Origin: Roseateles_B sp041905785
GTDB taxonomy: Bacteria; Pseudomonadota; Gammaproteobacteria; Burkholderiales; Burkholderiaceae_C
Assembly: GCA_041905785.1 (NCBI GenBank)
Contig: JAYRKJ010000015.1
Coordinates: 62,001-126,000 of the forward strand
Direction: 5' to 3'
Length of the DNA stretch: 64,000 nt
Below, one piece after another: positions 44,755 through 53,356 of this stretch; position 1 is the stretch's first letter; every line of letters begins with the position of its first letter. The notes under the pieces were generated by a model. It was not told the origin of the DNA and ran no database searches. It was given only the letters and a program-made list of their open reading frames with translations. A program made the position numbers and the translations under genes.

Positions 44755-46290
44755 TCAGCCCAGCCGGAATGAGTTGACGATGCCGGCCAGCGCCTGCGCC
44801 TGCTGCGCCAGGCTGGACGCTGCCGCGGTCGACTCCTCGACCATGGCCGCGTTCTGCTGGGTGTTGTGATCCAGCTGGGCGATGGCGGTATTGACCTGGG
44901 CTATGCCGGCACTTTGCTCGCGGGTGGCCGTTGAGATATTGCCCAGCATGGCCGTCACCTGCTGCACTTGGTCGACCAGTTCGCCCATGGTGCGCCCGGC
45001 TTCGGCCGCCACCACGGCGCCGCTCTCGACCTGCGCGACGCTGTCGCCGATCAGGGCCTTGATCTCCCGCGCGGCCTGAGCGCTGCGCTGGGCCAGCACC
45101 CGCACCTCGCCGGCCACCACCGCAAAGCCGCGGCCCTGCTCGCCGGCCCGCGCAGCCTCGACCGCAGCGTTGAGGGCAAGGATGTTGGTCTGGAACGCGA
45201 TGCCGTCGATGACGCCGATGATGTCGGCGATCTTCTTGGAGCTGCTGTTGATCTGGTCCATGGTGCTGACCACGCGCCCCACCGCCTCGCCGCTGCGCTC
45301 GGCCGTTCCGGAGGCCTTGTGCGCCAGCTCGTTGGCCTGTTCTGCGGACGCGGCGTTGTTCTTCACCGCGGCGGCCATCTGGTCCATGGAGGCCGCCGTC
45401 TGCTCCAGCGCGGACGCCTGCACCTCGGTGCGGGCACTGAGGTCATGACTGGCCTGCGAGATCTCCCCCGAGGCGTCCGACACCGTGCCGGCGCTGCGAT
45501 GGATCTGCTGCACGGTGTCCGCCAGGCCTCGCTGCATGTCGCGCATGGCCTGCAGCAGCTGGCCGATCTCGTTGCGCTCCTGCAGCTCCGAGCTCTGGCT
45601 GAGGTCGCGCTCGCGGATGGCTCCGGCCAGGCGCAGGGCCTCGCTCAGCGGTCTCATGATGGCCATCACCAGCCGCCAGGCCAGGACCAGCGCCGCCGTC
45701 AGCGCCACCGCGAATATCAGCAGCACGACCAGCGTCGCGCGCTGGTAGGTCGTCTGGCTCAGCTGGTATTCCTGCTCGGCCACCTTGAGCTGCTCATCCA
45801 CCAGATCGGACACCACGCCCGTGAAGGGGTCGATGGCCGGGTACAGCTCCTTGGTGGCGAAAGCCTCCAGCGCCTCGCGGTCCTGCTTGCCCAGGATCTG
45901 GCGCAGCTTGGCTGCCGCGGCCTCGGCGGCCCCCTTCAGCGGCTTGGCCTTCTCGAGGAGCACGGCCTCATTGCCTTCGATCAGCGTGTTGTTGTAGTCG
46001 CCCCAATACTTGGTGATGCTGCGCTCCGCCTCATCCAGCAGGCGCAGGCCCGTGGCCACGTCCACACTGCCGGCCCGGACCTTGTGTGTGGTGTCGACGA
46101 TATTGACGGCATAGGCGTCGGAGACCTGCTTGAGCTGCTTGAGCGGCACCACGCGGTCCTTGTAGACCGTCTCCATGCTGGCGTTGACGCGCCCCAGCGC
46201 ATAGAGGCTCCAGCCGCCACTGACGCCCAGCAGGACGATCAGCAGGGCCGAGAACAGGATCAGGCGAGTCTTGATGCTGCTGAACTGCAT
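44755..46290 (-). CDS. Methyl-accepting chemotaxis protein
   Basis: A 511-residue chemoreceptor: first membrane helix at about 10-30, a periplasmic four-helix-bundle sensor domain (about 35-185), second helix at 190-210, HAMP (RPLSEALRLAGAIRERDLSQ), then the signalling hairpin with the conserved tip IIGVIDGIAFQTNILALNAAVEAARAGEQGRGF (quoted in two parts: IIGVIDGIAFQTNILALN and AAVEAARAGEQGRGF). No CheR-binding pentapeptide at the C-terminus. Ligand unknown. No che genes nearby, so it is an orphan receptor. Confidence 0.94.
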   Translation of the reverse strand: MQFSSIKTRLILFSALLIVLLGVSGGWSLYALGRVNASMETVYKDRVVPLKQLKQVSDAYAVNIVDTTHKVRAGSVDVATGLRLLDEAERSITKYWGDYNNTLIEGNEAVLLEKAKPLKGAAEAAAAKLRQILGKQDREALEAFATKELYPAIDPFTGVVSDLVDEQLKVAEQEYQLSQTTYQRATLVVLLIFAVALTAALVLAWRLVMAIMRPLSEALRLAGAIRERDLSQSSELQERNEIGQLLQAMRDMQRGLADTVQQIHRSAGTVSDASGEISQASHDLSARTEVQASALEQTAASMDQMAAAVKNNAASAEQANELAHKASGTAERSGEAVGRVVSTMDQINSSSKKIADIIGVIDGIAFQTNILALNAAVEAARAGEQGRGFAVVAGEVRVLAQRSAQAAREIKALIGDSVAQVESGAVVAAEAGRTMGELVDQVQQVTAMLGNISTATREQSAGIAQVNTAIAQLDHNTQQNAAMVEESTAAASSLAQQAQALAGIVNSFRLG

Positions 46291-46376
46291 GGCGAAGCTC
46301 CGAGTGCAGTGGGCGGGTACTGCCGACTGTAGCGCTGCGCTCTCCGCGGGGCCAGTCCTTGCTTCACGGTCCCGCG

Positions 46377-47483
46377 TCAGCGTCGTTCGACGATCACAGG
46401 CGTCAGCGCCAGAGCCTGGCGCATGCGCTCCGCGGCGGAGCGGGCGTCTTCCCGGCTGGCGTAGGGCCCGGCCTGCAGGCGGTGCATCTGGGCGTCCTTG
46501 AAGATGGCGAGCAAAGGCGCCATCCAGTCCAGCTCCAGGCTGAGCTTTTGCCTGAAGGCCTCTGCGCCGTCCATGCGCGAGAAGGCGCCCAGCTGGACCC
46601 AGAAGCCCTTGCTGGCGGCCTTGGGCGCCGCGCCGCCTTCCGCCGGGGCGGGCAGCGCGGCGGCATCGGCGGGCGGCTGGACCACGGCGGCCTGGGGCAG
46701 CCCGGCGCGCATGGGGGTCAGGTCTTGCGGCAGCCCCGCACCGGTCGCGACGACATCGCGCCCCGCCAAGGGCTCGGGCGCAGCGGGCCCGGTCCGCGGG
46801 GGGGCTGCGCCCGGCACATTGGACGCACCATCCCTGCGCTGAGCCAGGCGCGTGCCGTCGTCCCGGCGCTGCCAGGCCCCGCTGCGGATGTCTTCGTAGG
46901 TGATGCGCTCCACCTCCACGGGCGTCACGCCGCGCAGGATGTCCAGCTTCAGCGCCGCGGTGTAGCTGAGGTCGATGATGCGCCCAGGATGGAAGGGGCC
47001 TCGATCGTTGATGCGCACGATGACTTCGCGTCCATTGGCCGGATTGCGCACCCGTGCATAGCTCGGGATGGGCATGGTGGCGTGGGCCCCGGTCATCGCA
47101 TACATGTTGTAGAGCTCGCCGCTGGACGTGGGCCGTCCGTGGAATTTGCGGCCGTACCAGGAGGCCAGGCCGCGCTCCGCCAGCGGCTGGTCGTCGGTCA
47201 GGGGCTCATAGCGCTGGCCCAGGACCTCGTAGGGCTTGTTGGGCCCGCCTTTGCGTATGGGCTCCAGCCGCGGTTCGGCGTCGGGCACCTGCATCAGATT
47301 GGGCGGGACCTGGGCTTCGGGGCCGTCGCGATCGGTGCCCGGCGCCGGCGCGCGCGGCAGGCCGGCGCCTTGCGAGGGGGCCGGCGCATGGCTGGCACAG
47401 CCGCCCAGGATGGCCAGCAGCGTCAGCAAGGCGGGGGCGAACAGGGTGGGGCTCGGGGACAGGGCGATCGGCGATCTCGACAT
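46377..47483 (-). CDS. rlpA: RlpA septal lytic transglycosylase with SPOR domain
   Basis: A 368-residue lipoprotein (lipobox LGGC) of the outer membrane that cuts glycan strands lacking stem peptides at the septum. The RlpA double-psi barrel is at about residues 100-190 (GLASWYGRKFHG, TSSGELYNMYAMTGAH, VRINDRGPFHPGRIIDLS). A Pro/Ala-rich linker leads to a C-terminal SPOR domain (GFWVQLGAFSRMDGAEAFRQ) that binds denuded peptidoglycan. The linker contains one exact copy of the 13-bp word described elsewhere (46715-46727). Confidence 0.94.
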   Translation of the reverse strand: MSRSPIALSPSPTLFAPALLTLLAILGGCASHAPAPSQGAGLPRAPAPGTDRDGPEAQVPPNLMQVPDAEPRLEPIRKGGPNKPYEVLGQRYEPLTDDQPLAERGLASWYGRKFHGRPTSSGELYNMYAMTGAHATMPIPSYARVRNPANGREVIVRINDRGPFHPGRIIDLSYTAALKLDILRGVTPVEVERITYEDIRSGAWQRRDDGTRLAQRRDGASNVPGAAPPRTGPAAPEPLAGRDVVATGAGLPQDLTPMRAGLPQAAVVQPPADAAALPAPAEGGAAPKAASKGFWVQLGAFSRMDGAEAFRQKLSLELDWMAPLLAIFKDAQMHRLQAGPYASREDARSAAERMRQALALTPVIVERR

Positions 47484-47622
47484 GGGCGCAACCCTAAACC
47501 ATGGTGCCAATCTCGCCAAGGACTTCGCGCCGGCTGGCTCGCGCAAGAAACCTCGTGCCGAGCACTTCGCCGTCCGCAGCGCCCCTTGTATGCTGCGGGC
47601 TTCATCGCTGCGGCCTTGCTTC

Positions 47623-48324
47623 ATGAACAGCGCCTACATCTTCACGCCTCCCGAACAGCCCAGCGCCGCGGTGCGCGGCACCGACAAGCGCTACGCCGTC
47701 TCGCGCATCTTCTGCGTCGGGCGCAACTATGCGGCCCATGCCCGCGAGATGGGCGGCGACCCCAGCCGCGAGCCGCCCTTTTACTTCACCAAGCCGGCCT
47801 CGGCCCTGGTGTCCAGCGGCGCCACGGTGGCCTACCCGCCCGGCACGCGCGACTACCACTACGAGATGGAGCTGGTGATGGCCATGGGGGCACCGGTGTT
47901 CAAGGTTGCGCCCGATGTCGCGCGTGCCGCCATCTGGGGCTTCGCCCCCGGGCTGGACATGACCCGGCGCGATCTGCAGGCCGAGGCCAAGAAGGCCGGC
48001 AGGCCCTGGGATGTGGCCAAGGGATTCGAGCAGTCCGCCGTACTGGGCGAGCTGGTGCGCGTGGCCGAGTGCGGCGCCATGGATGCCGGTGCGATCACCC
48101 TGGCCGTCAACGGCGTGCAGAAGCAGCGCGGTGACCTCGCCGACATGATCTGGAACGTGGCGGAGATCGTCGCCAACCTGTCCCAGTTCTACCACCTGAA
48201 GCCAGGCGACCTGATCTACACCGGCACGCCGGACGGCGTGGGCGCGGTGCAGCCCGGAGACCACCTGCATGGCGAGATCGCCGGACTCGGGTCCATCGCG
48301 CTGACAATCGGGCCTGCCGAATGA
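47623..48324 (+). CDS. Fumarylacetoacetate hydrolase family protein
   Basis: A 233-residue FAH-fold enzyme: FCVGRNYAAHAREMG, PFYFTKPASALV, and the metal site EMELVMAMG, with LIYTGTPDGVGAVQPGD at the end. Size and sequence fit the small FAHD1-like branch (acylpyruvase or oxaloacetate decarboxylase activity), not the large FAH of tyrosine breakdown. Followed by nadC in the same direction; an ATG at 48321 overlapping its stop would couple the two. Confidence 0.92.
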   Translation: MNSAYIFTPPEQPSAAVRGTDKRYAVSRIFCVGRNYAAHAREMGGDPSREPPFYFTKPASALVSSGATVAYPPGTRDYHYEMELVMAMGAPVFKVAPDVARAAIWGFAPGLDMTRRDLQAEAKKAGRPWDVAKGFEQSAVLGELVRVAECGAMDAGAITLAVNGVQKQRGDLADMIWNVAEIVANLSQFYHLKPGDLIYTGTPDGVGAVQPGDHLHGEIAGLGSIALTIGPAE

Positions 48325-48359
48325 TTGATGGGCGCAGCCGCGCCGCCTCTGTTCCTGCC

Positions 48360-49238
48360 ATGTTCGACCACGACGAAACCCTGCAAGAAGCGCGCGAGCG
48401 CAATATCCGCGATGCCCTGTTCGAGGACATCGGCCGCTGCGACTGGACCGCGCAGCTGGTGCCGGCCGGCCGCCGCGTCAAGGCACATGTGCGGGTCCGC
48501 GAGGACGCCGTGCTGTGCGGCCGCGACTGGTTCGAAGGCGTTTTCCGGGCGCTGGACCCCTGCAGCCGCATCGACTGGTGCTACGAGGAAGGCGCGCGCA
48601 TGCAGGCCGACACCCTGGTCTGCCACATCGTGGCCGACGGCCGGGCTTTGCTCAGCGCCGAGCGGCCTGCGCTGAATTTCCTGCAGCTGCTGTCGGCCAC
48701 CGCCACGCTCACGCGCCAGCATGTGGACGCGATCGCCGGTGCCAGCCCCAACCCGCGCGGCTGCGCGGTGCTGGACACCCGCAAGACCCTGCCGGGCCTG
48801 CGCCTGGCCCAGAAGTATGCGGTGCGCGTGGGCGGCGGCGCCAACCAGCGCCTGGCGCTCTATCACGGCATCCTGATCAAGGAGAACCACATTGCCGCAG
48901 CCGGCGGGGTGGCTGCCGCCTTGAAGGCCGCCCAGGCGCTGCAAGCCGGCGTGGACATCCAGATCGAGGTCGAGTCCCTCGTGGAACTGCATGAAGCGCT
49001 GGACGCCGGCGCCACCAGCGTGCTGCTGGACAACTTCACCGAGCCCATGATGCGCGAAGCCGTGGCCCTCAACCGGGGACGCGCCTTGCTGGAGGTCTCC
49101 GGCGGCGTGGCACTGGAGCAGCTGCGCTGGATCGCCGCCACTGGCGTGGACCGGATCTCGATCGGCCGGCTGACCAAGGACGTGAAGGCCGTGGACTACT
49201 CCATGCGGGTCGAAGGTCCGGCCGACGCCTCGTCCTGA
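48360..49238 (+). CDS. nadC: Nicotinate-nucleotide pyrophosphorylase (carboxylating)
   Basis: Makes nicotinate mononucleotide from quinolinate and PRPP in NAD synthesis. The 292-residue protein shows ALFEDIGRCDWT, ERPALNFLQLLSATAT, the active-site VLDTRKTLPGLRLAQKYAVRVGGG, HGILIKENHI and LLDNF, with EVSGGVALEQ near the end. The start at 48360 gives the usual N-terminus; an in-frame ATG at 48321 that overlaps the stop of the FAH gene is an alternative. nadA and nadB are not next to it. Confidence 0.95.
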   Translation: MFDHDETLQEARERNIRDALFEDIGRCDWTAQLVPAGRRVKAHVRVREDAVLCGRDWFEGVFRALDPCSRIDWCYEEGARMQADTLVCHIVADGRALLSAERPALNFLQLLSATATLTRQHVDAIAGASPNPRGCAVLDTRKTLPGLRLAQKYAVRVGGGANQRLALYHGILIKENHIAAAGGVAAALKAAQALQAGVDIQIEVESLVELHEALDAGATSVLLDNFTEPMMREAVALNRGRALLEVSGGVALEQLRWIAATGVDRISIGRLTKDVKAVDYSMRVEGPADASS

Positions 49239-49310
49239 AGCGCCGGCGCGCTGCGTACACTCCCAGGGCTGAACCGCCGAGCCGAGGAGCCTCGGCATCG
49301 AGGGAGTGTC

Positions 49311-51281
49311 ATGGATTCACGTTTCAAACCCAGGCCCAAGCTGTGGCCAGCCGGACTGCTGGTACGGGTGCAGGCCTTTTGCGTCGACGCGCTGCTGCTG
49401 GTGATGCTGGGCGTCCCCGTCCTCTGGTTGAGCCAGCACCGCCTGGTCACCCGGCTGGATGACTTCAGCCCAAGCAGCCTCTTCGTCAACTGGGCCCTGC
49501 CGGCGCTTTACTTCATCGGCTTCTGGGCCTGGCAGGGTGCCAGCTTCGGCATGCTGTTCAGCGGCATCCGCGTGGTGGACTTCTATTCCGGCGAGCCCCC
49601 CACCCTGAAGCAGGCCCTGCTGCGCTGGCTTGGCGCCGTCGTTTCGCTGCTGCCGCTGGGCCTGGGCCTGTGGTGGTCTGCGCTGGATGCCCGCGGCCAG
49701 AGCTGGCACGACCGCCTGGCTGGCACGCAGGTCGTCTGGCGGCGCGCGCGCACCGAAGGCGAACCCGAGGAGAAGGGCTACGTGCTGCGCCACTGGCACG
49801 GCGAACAGGGCCTGGCCCAGAGTTTCTGGATCAACAACGTGCTGCTGGCCACGCCGCTGGCCATGCTGATCACGGGGCTGATGGGATGGATCGGTGCCAA
49901 GGGCGAGTACCTGCAGGCCAGCGCCATTGCCGTGATGATCGGCTGGCCGCTGATGCTGACGCTCAACACCTGGTGCGTCATCGGCGCCTGGCGCTCGGCG
50001 GGCCACTACCTGCAAAGGGATGGGTCGGCCCTGTGGGGCTACGGCGCCCGGCTGCTGATGGGACTGGGCATGCTGCAGATCGCGGCTTCGCTGCTGGGCG
50101 GCTTCCTCCCTCAGCTGGGCGAGTACTGGCAGATGGTGCGCGGCATCGACCCCATCGGCCGCACCGAGTTCCGCCTCGCCGACGACGGCGCCACCGTGCG
50201 CATGGAAGGCCCCATCGGCATGGGCGACGCCACGCGACTGGACGCGCTGATGAAGGCGCAGCCGCAGCTGCAGCGCTTCGAGCTGCAGTCACCGGGCGGC
50301 CGCCTCCATGAAGCCGAACGCATGGCCGAGATGATCGCCGCGCGCTCCGGCGCCAACGCCTGGGTGGTCGAGCATTGCGAAAGCGCCTGCACCCTGTTGT
50401 TCCTGGCCGCGCCCAAGCGCCAGCTGATGCCCGAGGCGCGGCTGGGCTTCCATCGCGCCTCCACCGGCACCTACAACCCCGTCTTCGAGGAACTGGCCAA
50501 CAAGGAGCTGGAGCAGACCTATCGCAAGCTCAACCTGCCGGACTACTTCATCACCCGCACGCTGAAAACCCCCTCGCGCAGCATGTGGTACCCCAGCATG
50601 GACGAGCTGGTCAGCCATGCGCTGGTCCCCGAGCCGCCCAAGACGCTGGACATCTTCCTGCCTGCAGGCGCCGACAGCCCGCTCAAGTCCTATGTGGAAG
50701 CCTTGCGCGCCAATCCCGCGTGGTATGCACTGGAAGGCCGCTTCAACGGCAGCATCGAACAAGCCGCCCAGCGCATGCAGGCAGCCCGCCAGGCGCAGCT
50801 GCCGGACGACGCCGTGCAGACCGCCGGCTTCATGGTGGTGGCCGAGCAGATGGGCACGCTGGTGCAAGAGCTGCAGCCCGTGCTGCGCCACCAGCTGGTG
50901 CGCCAGGTCGAGGCCCAGTTGAAGACTGCGCGGGCCCAGAGTCCCGAGGCGTGCCAGGGTCTTTTGAGCGGGCAGCTGGTGCTGCGCCGGCTGCTGCCGG
51001 TGGAGTTGCAGGTGGAGGACAGCCGCTGGCTGCAGGAAGCCGTCGTTGCGCCAAAGGTGCGTCGCAGCTCGGCGACGCCCAGCGCGGTGGAACTGGAAGT
51101 CGTTCGCCACCGCCTGGGACCGCTGGCCCCAGGCATGCTGGCCCACTGGTGGGGAACGCAGGCCGGCGTTCCGCCCGCGCCGCGCTGCGAACAGGTGCTG
51201 CAGATCATGGAGCTGCTGCCCCGCCTGCCGGTGCAGCAGCGGGAGCTGGCCGAGCGGCTGATGTTCCAACGCCCGGCATGA
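49311..51281 (+). CDS. RDD membrane protein fused to a ClpP-like domain
   Basis: A 656-residue protein. Residues about 15-150 are an RDD domain (LLVRVQAFCVDALLLVML, GMLFSGIRVVDFYSGE) and three more helices follow to about 265. Residues about 285-420 form a periplasmic ClpP/crotonase-like domain: LQSPGGRLHEAERMAE carries the oxyanion-hole glycines and the presumed nucleophile is Ser358 in CESACTLLFLAA, followed by EARLGFHRAS. This domain matches the COG3904-type exported ClpP-like proteins. The C-terminal 230 residues are helical with no known family. A combined membrane channel/protease role is possible but untested. Single gene. Confidence 0.82.
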   Translation: MDSRFKPRPKLWPAGLLVRVQAFCVDALLLVMLGVPVLWLSQHRLVTRLDDFSPSSLFVNWALPALYFIGFWAWQGASFGMLFSGIRVVDFYSGEPPTLKQALLRWLGAVVSLLPLGLGLWWSALDARGQSWHDRLAGTQVVWRRARTEGEPEEKGYVLRHWHGEQGLAQSFWINNVLLATPLAMLITGLMGWIGAKGEYLQASAIAVMIGWPLMLTLNTWCVIGAWRSAGHYLQRDGSALWGYGARLLMGLGMLQIAASLLGGFLPQLGEYWQMVRGIDPIGRTEFRLADDGATVRMEGPIGMGDATRLDALMKAQPQLQRFELQSPGGRLHEAERMAEMIAARSGANAWVVEHCESACTLLFLAAPKRQLMPEARLGFHRASTGTYNPVFEELANKELEQTYRKLNLPDYFITRTLKTPSRSMWYPSMDELVSHALVPEPPKTLDIFLPAGADSPLKSYVEALRANPAWYALEGRFNGSIEQAAQRMQAARQAQLPDDAVQTAGFMVVAEQMGTLVQELQPVLRHQLVRQVEAQLKTARAQSPEACQGLLSGQLVLRRLLPVELQVEDSRWLQEAVVAPKVRRSSATPSAVELEVVRHRLGPLAPGMLAHWWGTQAGVPPAPRCEQVLQIMELLPRLPVQQRELAERLMFQRPA

Positions 51282-51529
51282 TCCCGCAGCCGGCAGCGTC
51301 CCTGCCGTGGGCATGATGGCGCCACCTGTCCTGCGCGGCTAGACTGGCCGCAGGCCATGGGCGCGGTCCGCCAGGGAACCACGCCCGTGGCCCGTACTGC
51401 CAGGGAGTGGCCCTATGCATTCGCGATCGTGGGAACAGATCCCGGACACCGGGCGCGTGAGGCTATTGCCGAAGCTGCCGCGGCCTCAGGGAGGCGAGGG
51501 GCGCGCCGGGCCCCTGTTGGAGGCGTGAG

Positions 51530-53356
51530 ATGCAGGCGCCGCTCCCCGCCCCTGCCTCCCTGCCCTTGAGCGACGCGGCGCTGGAGCTGCTGTTCGCCAG
51601 CGAGCTGCCCATCGGTCTGGCGCTGCTGGATCGAGAACTGCGCTACCGCCGCATCAACAACATCCTGGCCGCTTTCAATGGCGTGCCGCCGGAGCAGGCG
51701 CTGGGCCGCACCGTGCAGGAAGTGCTGCCCGAGGCCTGGCTCAAGCTGCAGCCGCTGCTGCGCCAGGTGCTGGACCGCGGCGAGCCGCTGCAGCGCTTCG
51801 AGGTGCTGCTGGACGTACCCAGCCGGCCCGGCGAGCTGTCGCACTGGGAAGCCAGCTACCTGCCGGTGCCCGATGGTCTGGGCGGGGTGCAGGGGGTGCT
51901 GGTGCAGGCGGTCAACGTCAGCGCGCAGCTGCAGACCGAGCGCAAGCTGCGTGCCAGTGAAGCGCGGCTGCGGCGCGTGCTGGACAGCCTCTTCGCCTTC
52001 GTCGGCGTGCTGGACATCGACGGCATCGTGCTCGAAGCCAACCGCGCGCCCCTCGAGGCTGCCGGCATCCGCTTCGAGGAGGTGCAGGGGCAGGCCTTCT
52101 GGGACACCTACTGGTGGAGCTACGACCCCGAGATCCAGCAGTGGCTCCGTGAGGCGGTGCGGCGCGCGGCCCAGGGTCAGGTCGTGCGCCAGGACGTGCT
52201 GGTGCGCATGCGCGGCGATACGCGCGTCACCGTGGACTTCATGCTGGCGCCCATGCTGGACGACGAAGGCCGGGTGCTGCACCTGGTGCCCTCGGGCATC
52301 GACGTCTCGGCGCGGGTGGCCGGCGAGCGCGCCCTGCGCGCCAGCGAAGCACGCTTTCGCAGCGTCTTCGAGGCCGCGCCGGACGGCATGACCCTGGTCG
52401 ACGAGCAGGGGCGCATGCTGCTGGCCAATCGCGCCATGGGCCGCCTGTTCGGCAGCGAGGCCGGCGAGCTGGTGGGCAGCCGCATCGACCGGCTGGTGCC
52501 GACGGCCGACCGCCCCGCCCACGCGGACCACATCCGCTCCTACTTCGCCAACGCCCAGCCGCGCCTGATGGGCAAGCGCAAGCGCCTGCAAGGCCTGCGC
52601 GCCGACGGCCGCCTCTTCAACATCGAGGTCGGCCTGAACCCGATTCCGGGCAGCGACCCGCCCGAGGTGCTGGCGACCGTGGTGGACATCAACGACCGGC
52701 TGGCGGCGCAGGAGCAGCTGGAGCGCGCCCTTCAGGAGAAGACCGCCTTGCTGCACGAGGTGCATCACCGCGTGAAGAACAATCTGCAGATCATCTCCAG
52801 CCTGCTGCGCCTGCAGTCCCGCCATGTGGACGAACCCGTGCGGGCCGTGCTGCGCGAGAGCCAGAGCCGGGTCAAGGCCATGGCGCTCACGCACCAGCTG
52901 CTGTATGAGCGCAGCGATTTCTCGTCGCTGGAGCTGGGCCCCTACCTGCGCCGCCTGGCCGCCTTGCTGTGCGAGGCCTATATGGAGCCCGGCAAGGCCA
53001 TCGACATGCATCTGGAGCTGCCCGGCGACGGCCTCAGCATCAGCCTGCAGGCGGCGGTGCCATGTGGGCTGATCGTCAACGAGTTGGTCACCAATGCCCT
53101 CAAGCACGCCTTCGTGCAGCGCAGCCAGGGCTTCATCCGCATCCGCGCCTCACGCGACGCGCAAGGCCTGCTGCAGATCGAGGTGGCCGACGACGGCCGC
53201 GGCATGCAGACCCTGCCCGACCTCAACGAATGCCAGACGCTGGGCTACCAGCTCATACCGCTGCTGGCCGAGCAGCTGGATGCCCGCCTGGAGCTGGTCC
53301 AAGGCCCAGGCACGTGCATCCGCCTCGAATTCAGACTGCCAGGGAGCATGCCATGA
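51530..53356 (+). CDS. Sensor histidine kinase with three PAS domains (HisKA_2 type)
   Basis: A 608-residue cytoplasmic kinase without membrane helices. Three PAS domains occupy about residues 15-135, 145-265 and 270-390, the last with VLATVVDINDRLAAQEQ. The phosphoacceptor domain is HisKA_2 (LLHEVHHRVKNNLQIISSLLRLQ, His near 408) and the ATPase follows with NELVTNALKHAF and ADDGRGMQ. Its stop overlaps the start of the response regulator gene at 53353 by 4 nt, so the two are made together and are almost surely partners. The signal may be a redox or small-ligand cue read by PAS. Confidence 0.92.
   Translation: MQAPLPAPASLPLSDAALELLFASELPIGLALLDRELRYRRINNILAAFNGVPPEQALGRTVQEVLPEAWLKLQPLLRQVLDRGEPLQRFEVLLDVPSRPGELSHWEASYLPVPDGLGGVQGVLVQAVNVSAQLQTERKLRASEARLRRVLDSLFAFVGVLDIDGIVLEANRAPLEAAGIRFEEVQGQAFWDTYWWSYDPEIQQWLREAVRRAAQGQVVRQDVLVRMRGDTRVTVDFMLAPMLDDEGRVLHLVPSGIDVSARVAGERALRASEARFRSVFEAAPDGMTLVDEQGRMLLANRAMGRLFGSEAGELVGSRIDRLVPTADRPAHADHIRSYFANAQPRLMGKRKRLQGLRADGRLFNIEVGLNPIPGSDPPEVLATVVDINDRLAAQEQLERALQEKTALLHEVHHRVKNNLQIISSLLRLQSRHVDEPVRAVLRESQSRVKAMALTHQLLYERSDFSSLELGPYLRRLAALLCEAYMEPGKAIDMHLELPGDGLSISLQAAVPCGLIVNELVTNALKHAFVQRSQGFIRIRASRDAQGLLQIEVADDGRGMQTLPDLNECQTLGYQLIPLLAEQLDARLELVQGPGTCIRLEFRLPGSMP

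Noticed and set aside
51282..51529. Possible small gene between the RDD fusion and the histidine kinase gene
   Set aside because: The frame is Arg/Ala-rich with no plausible start signal or fold; treated as promoter region.
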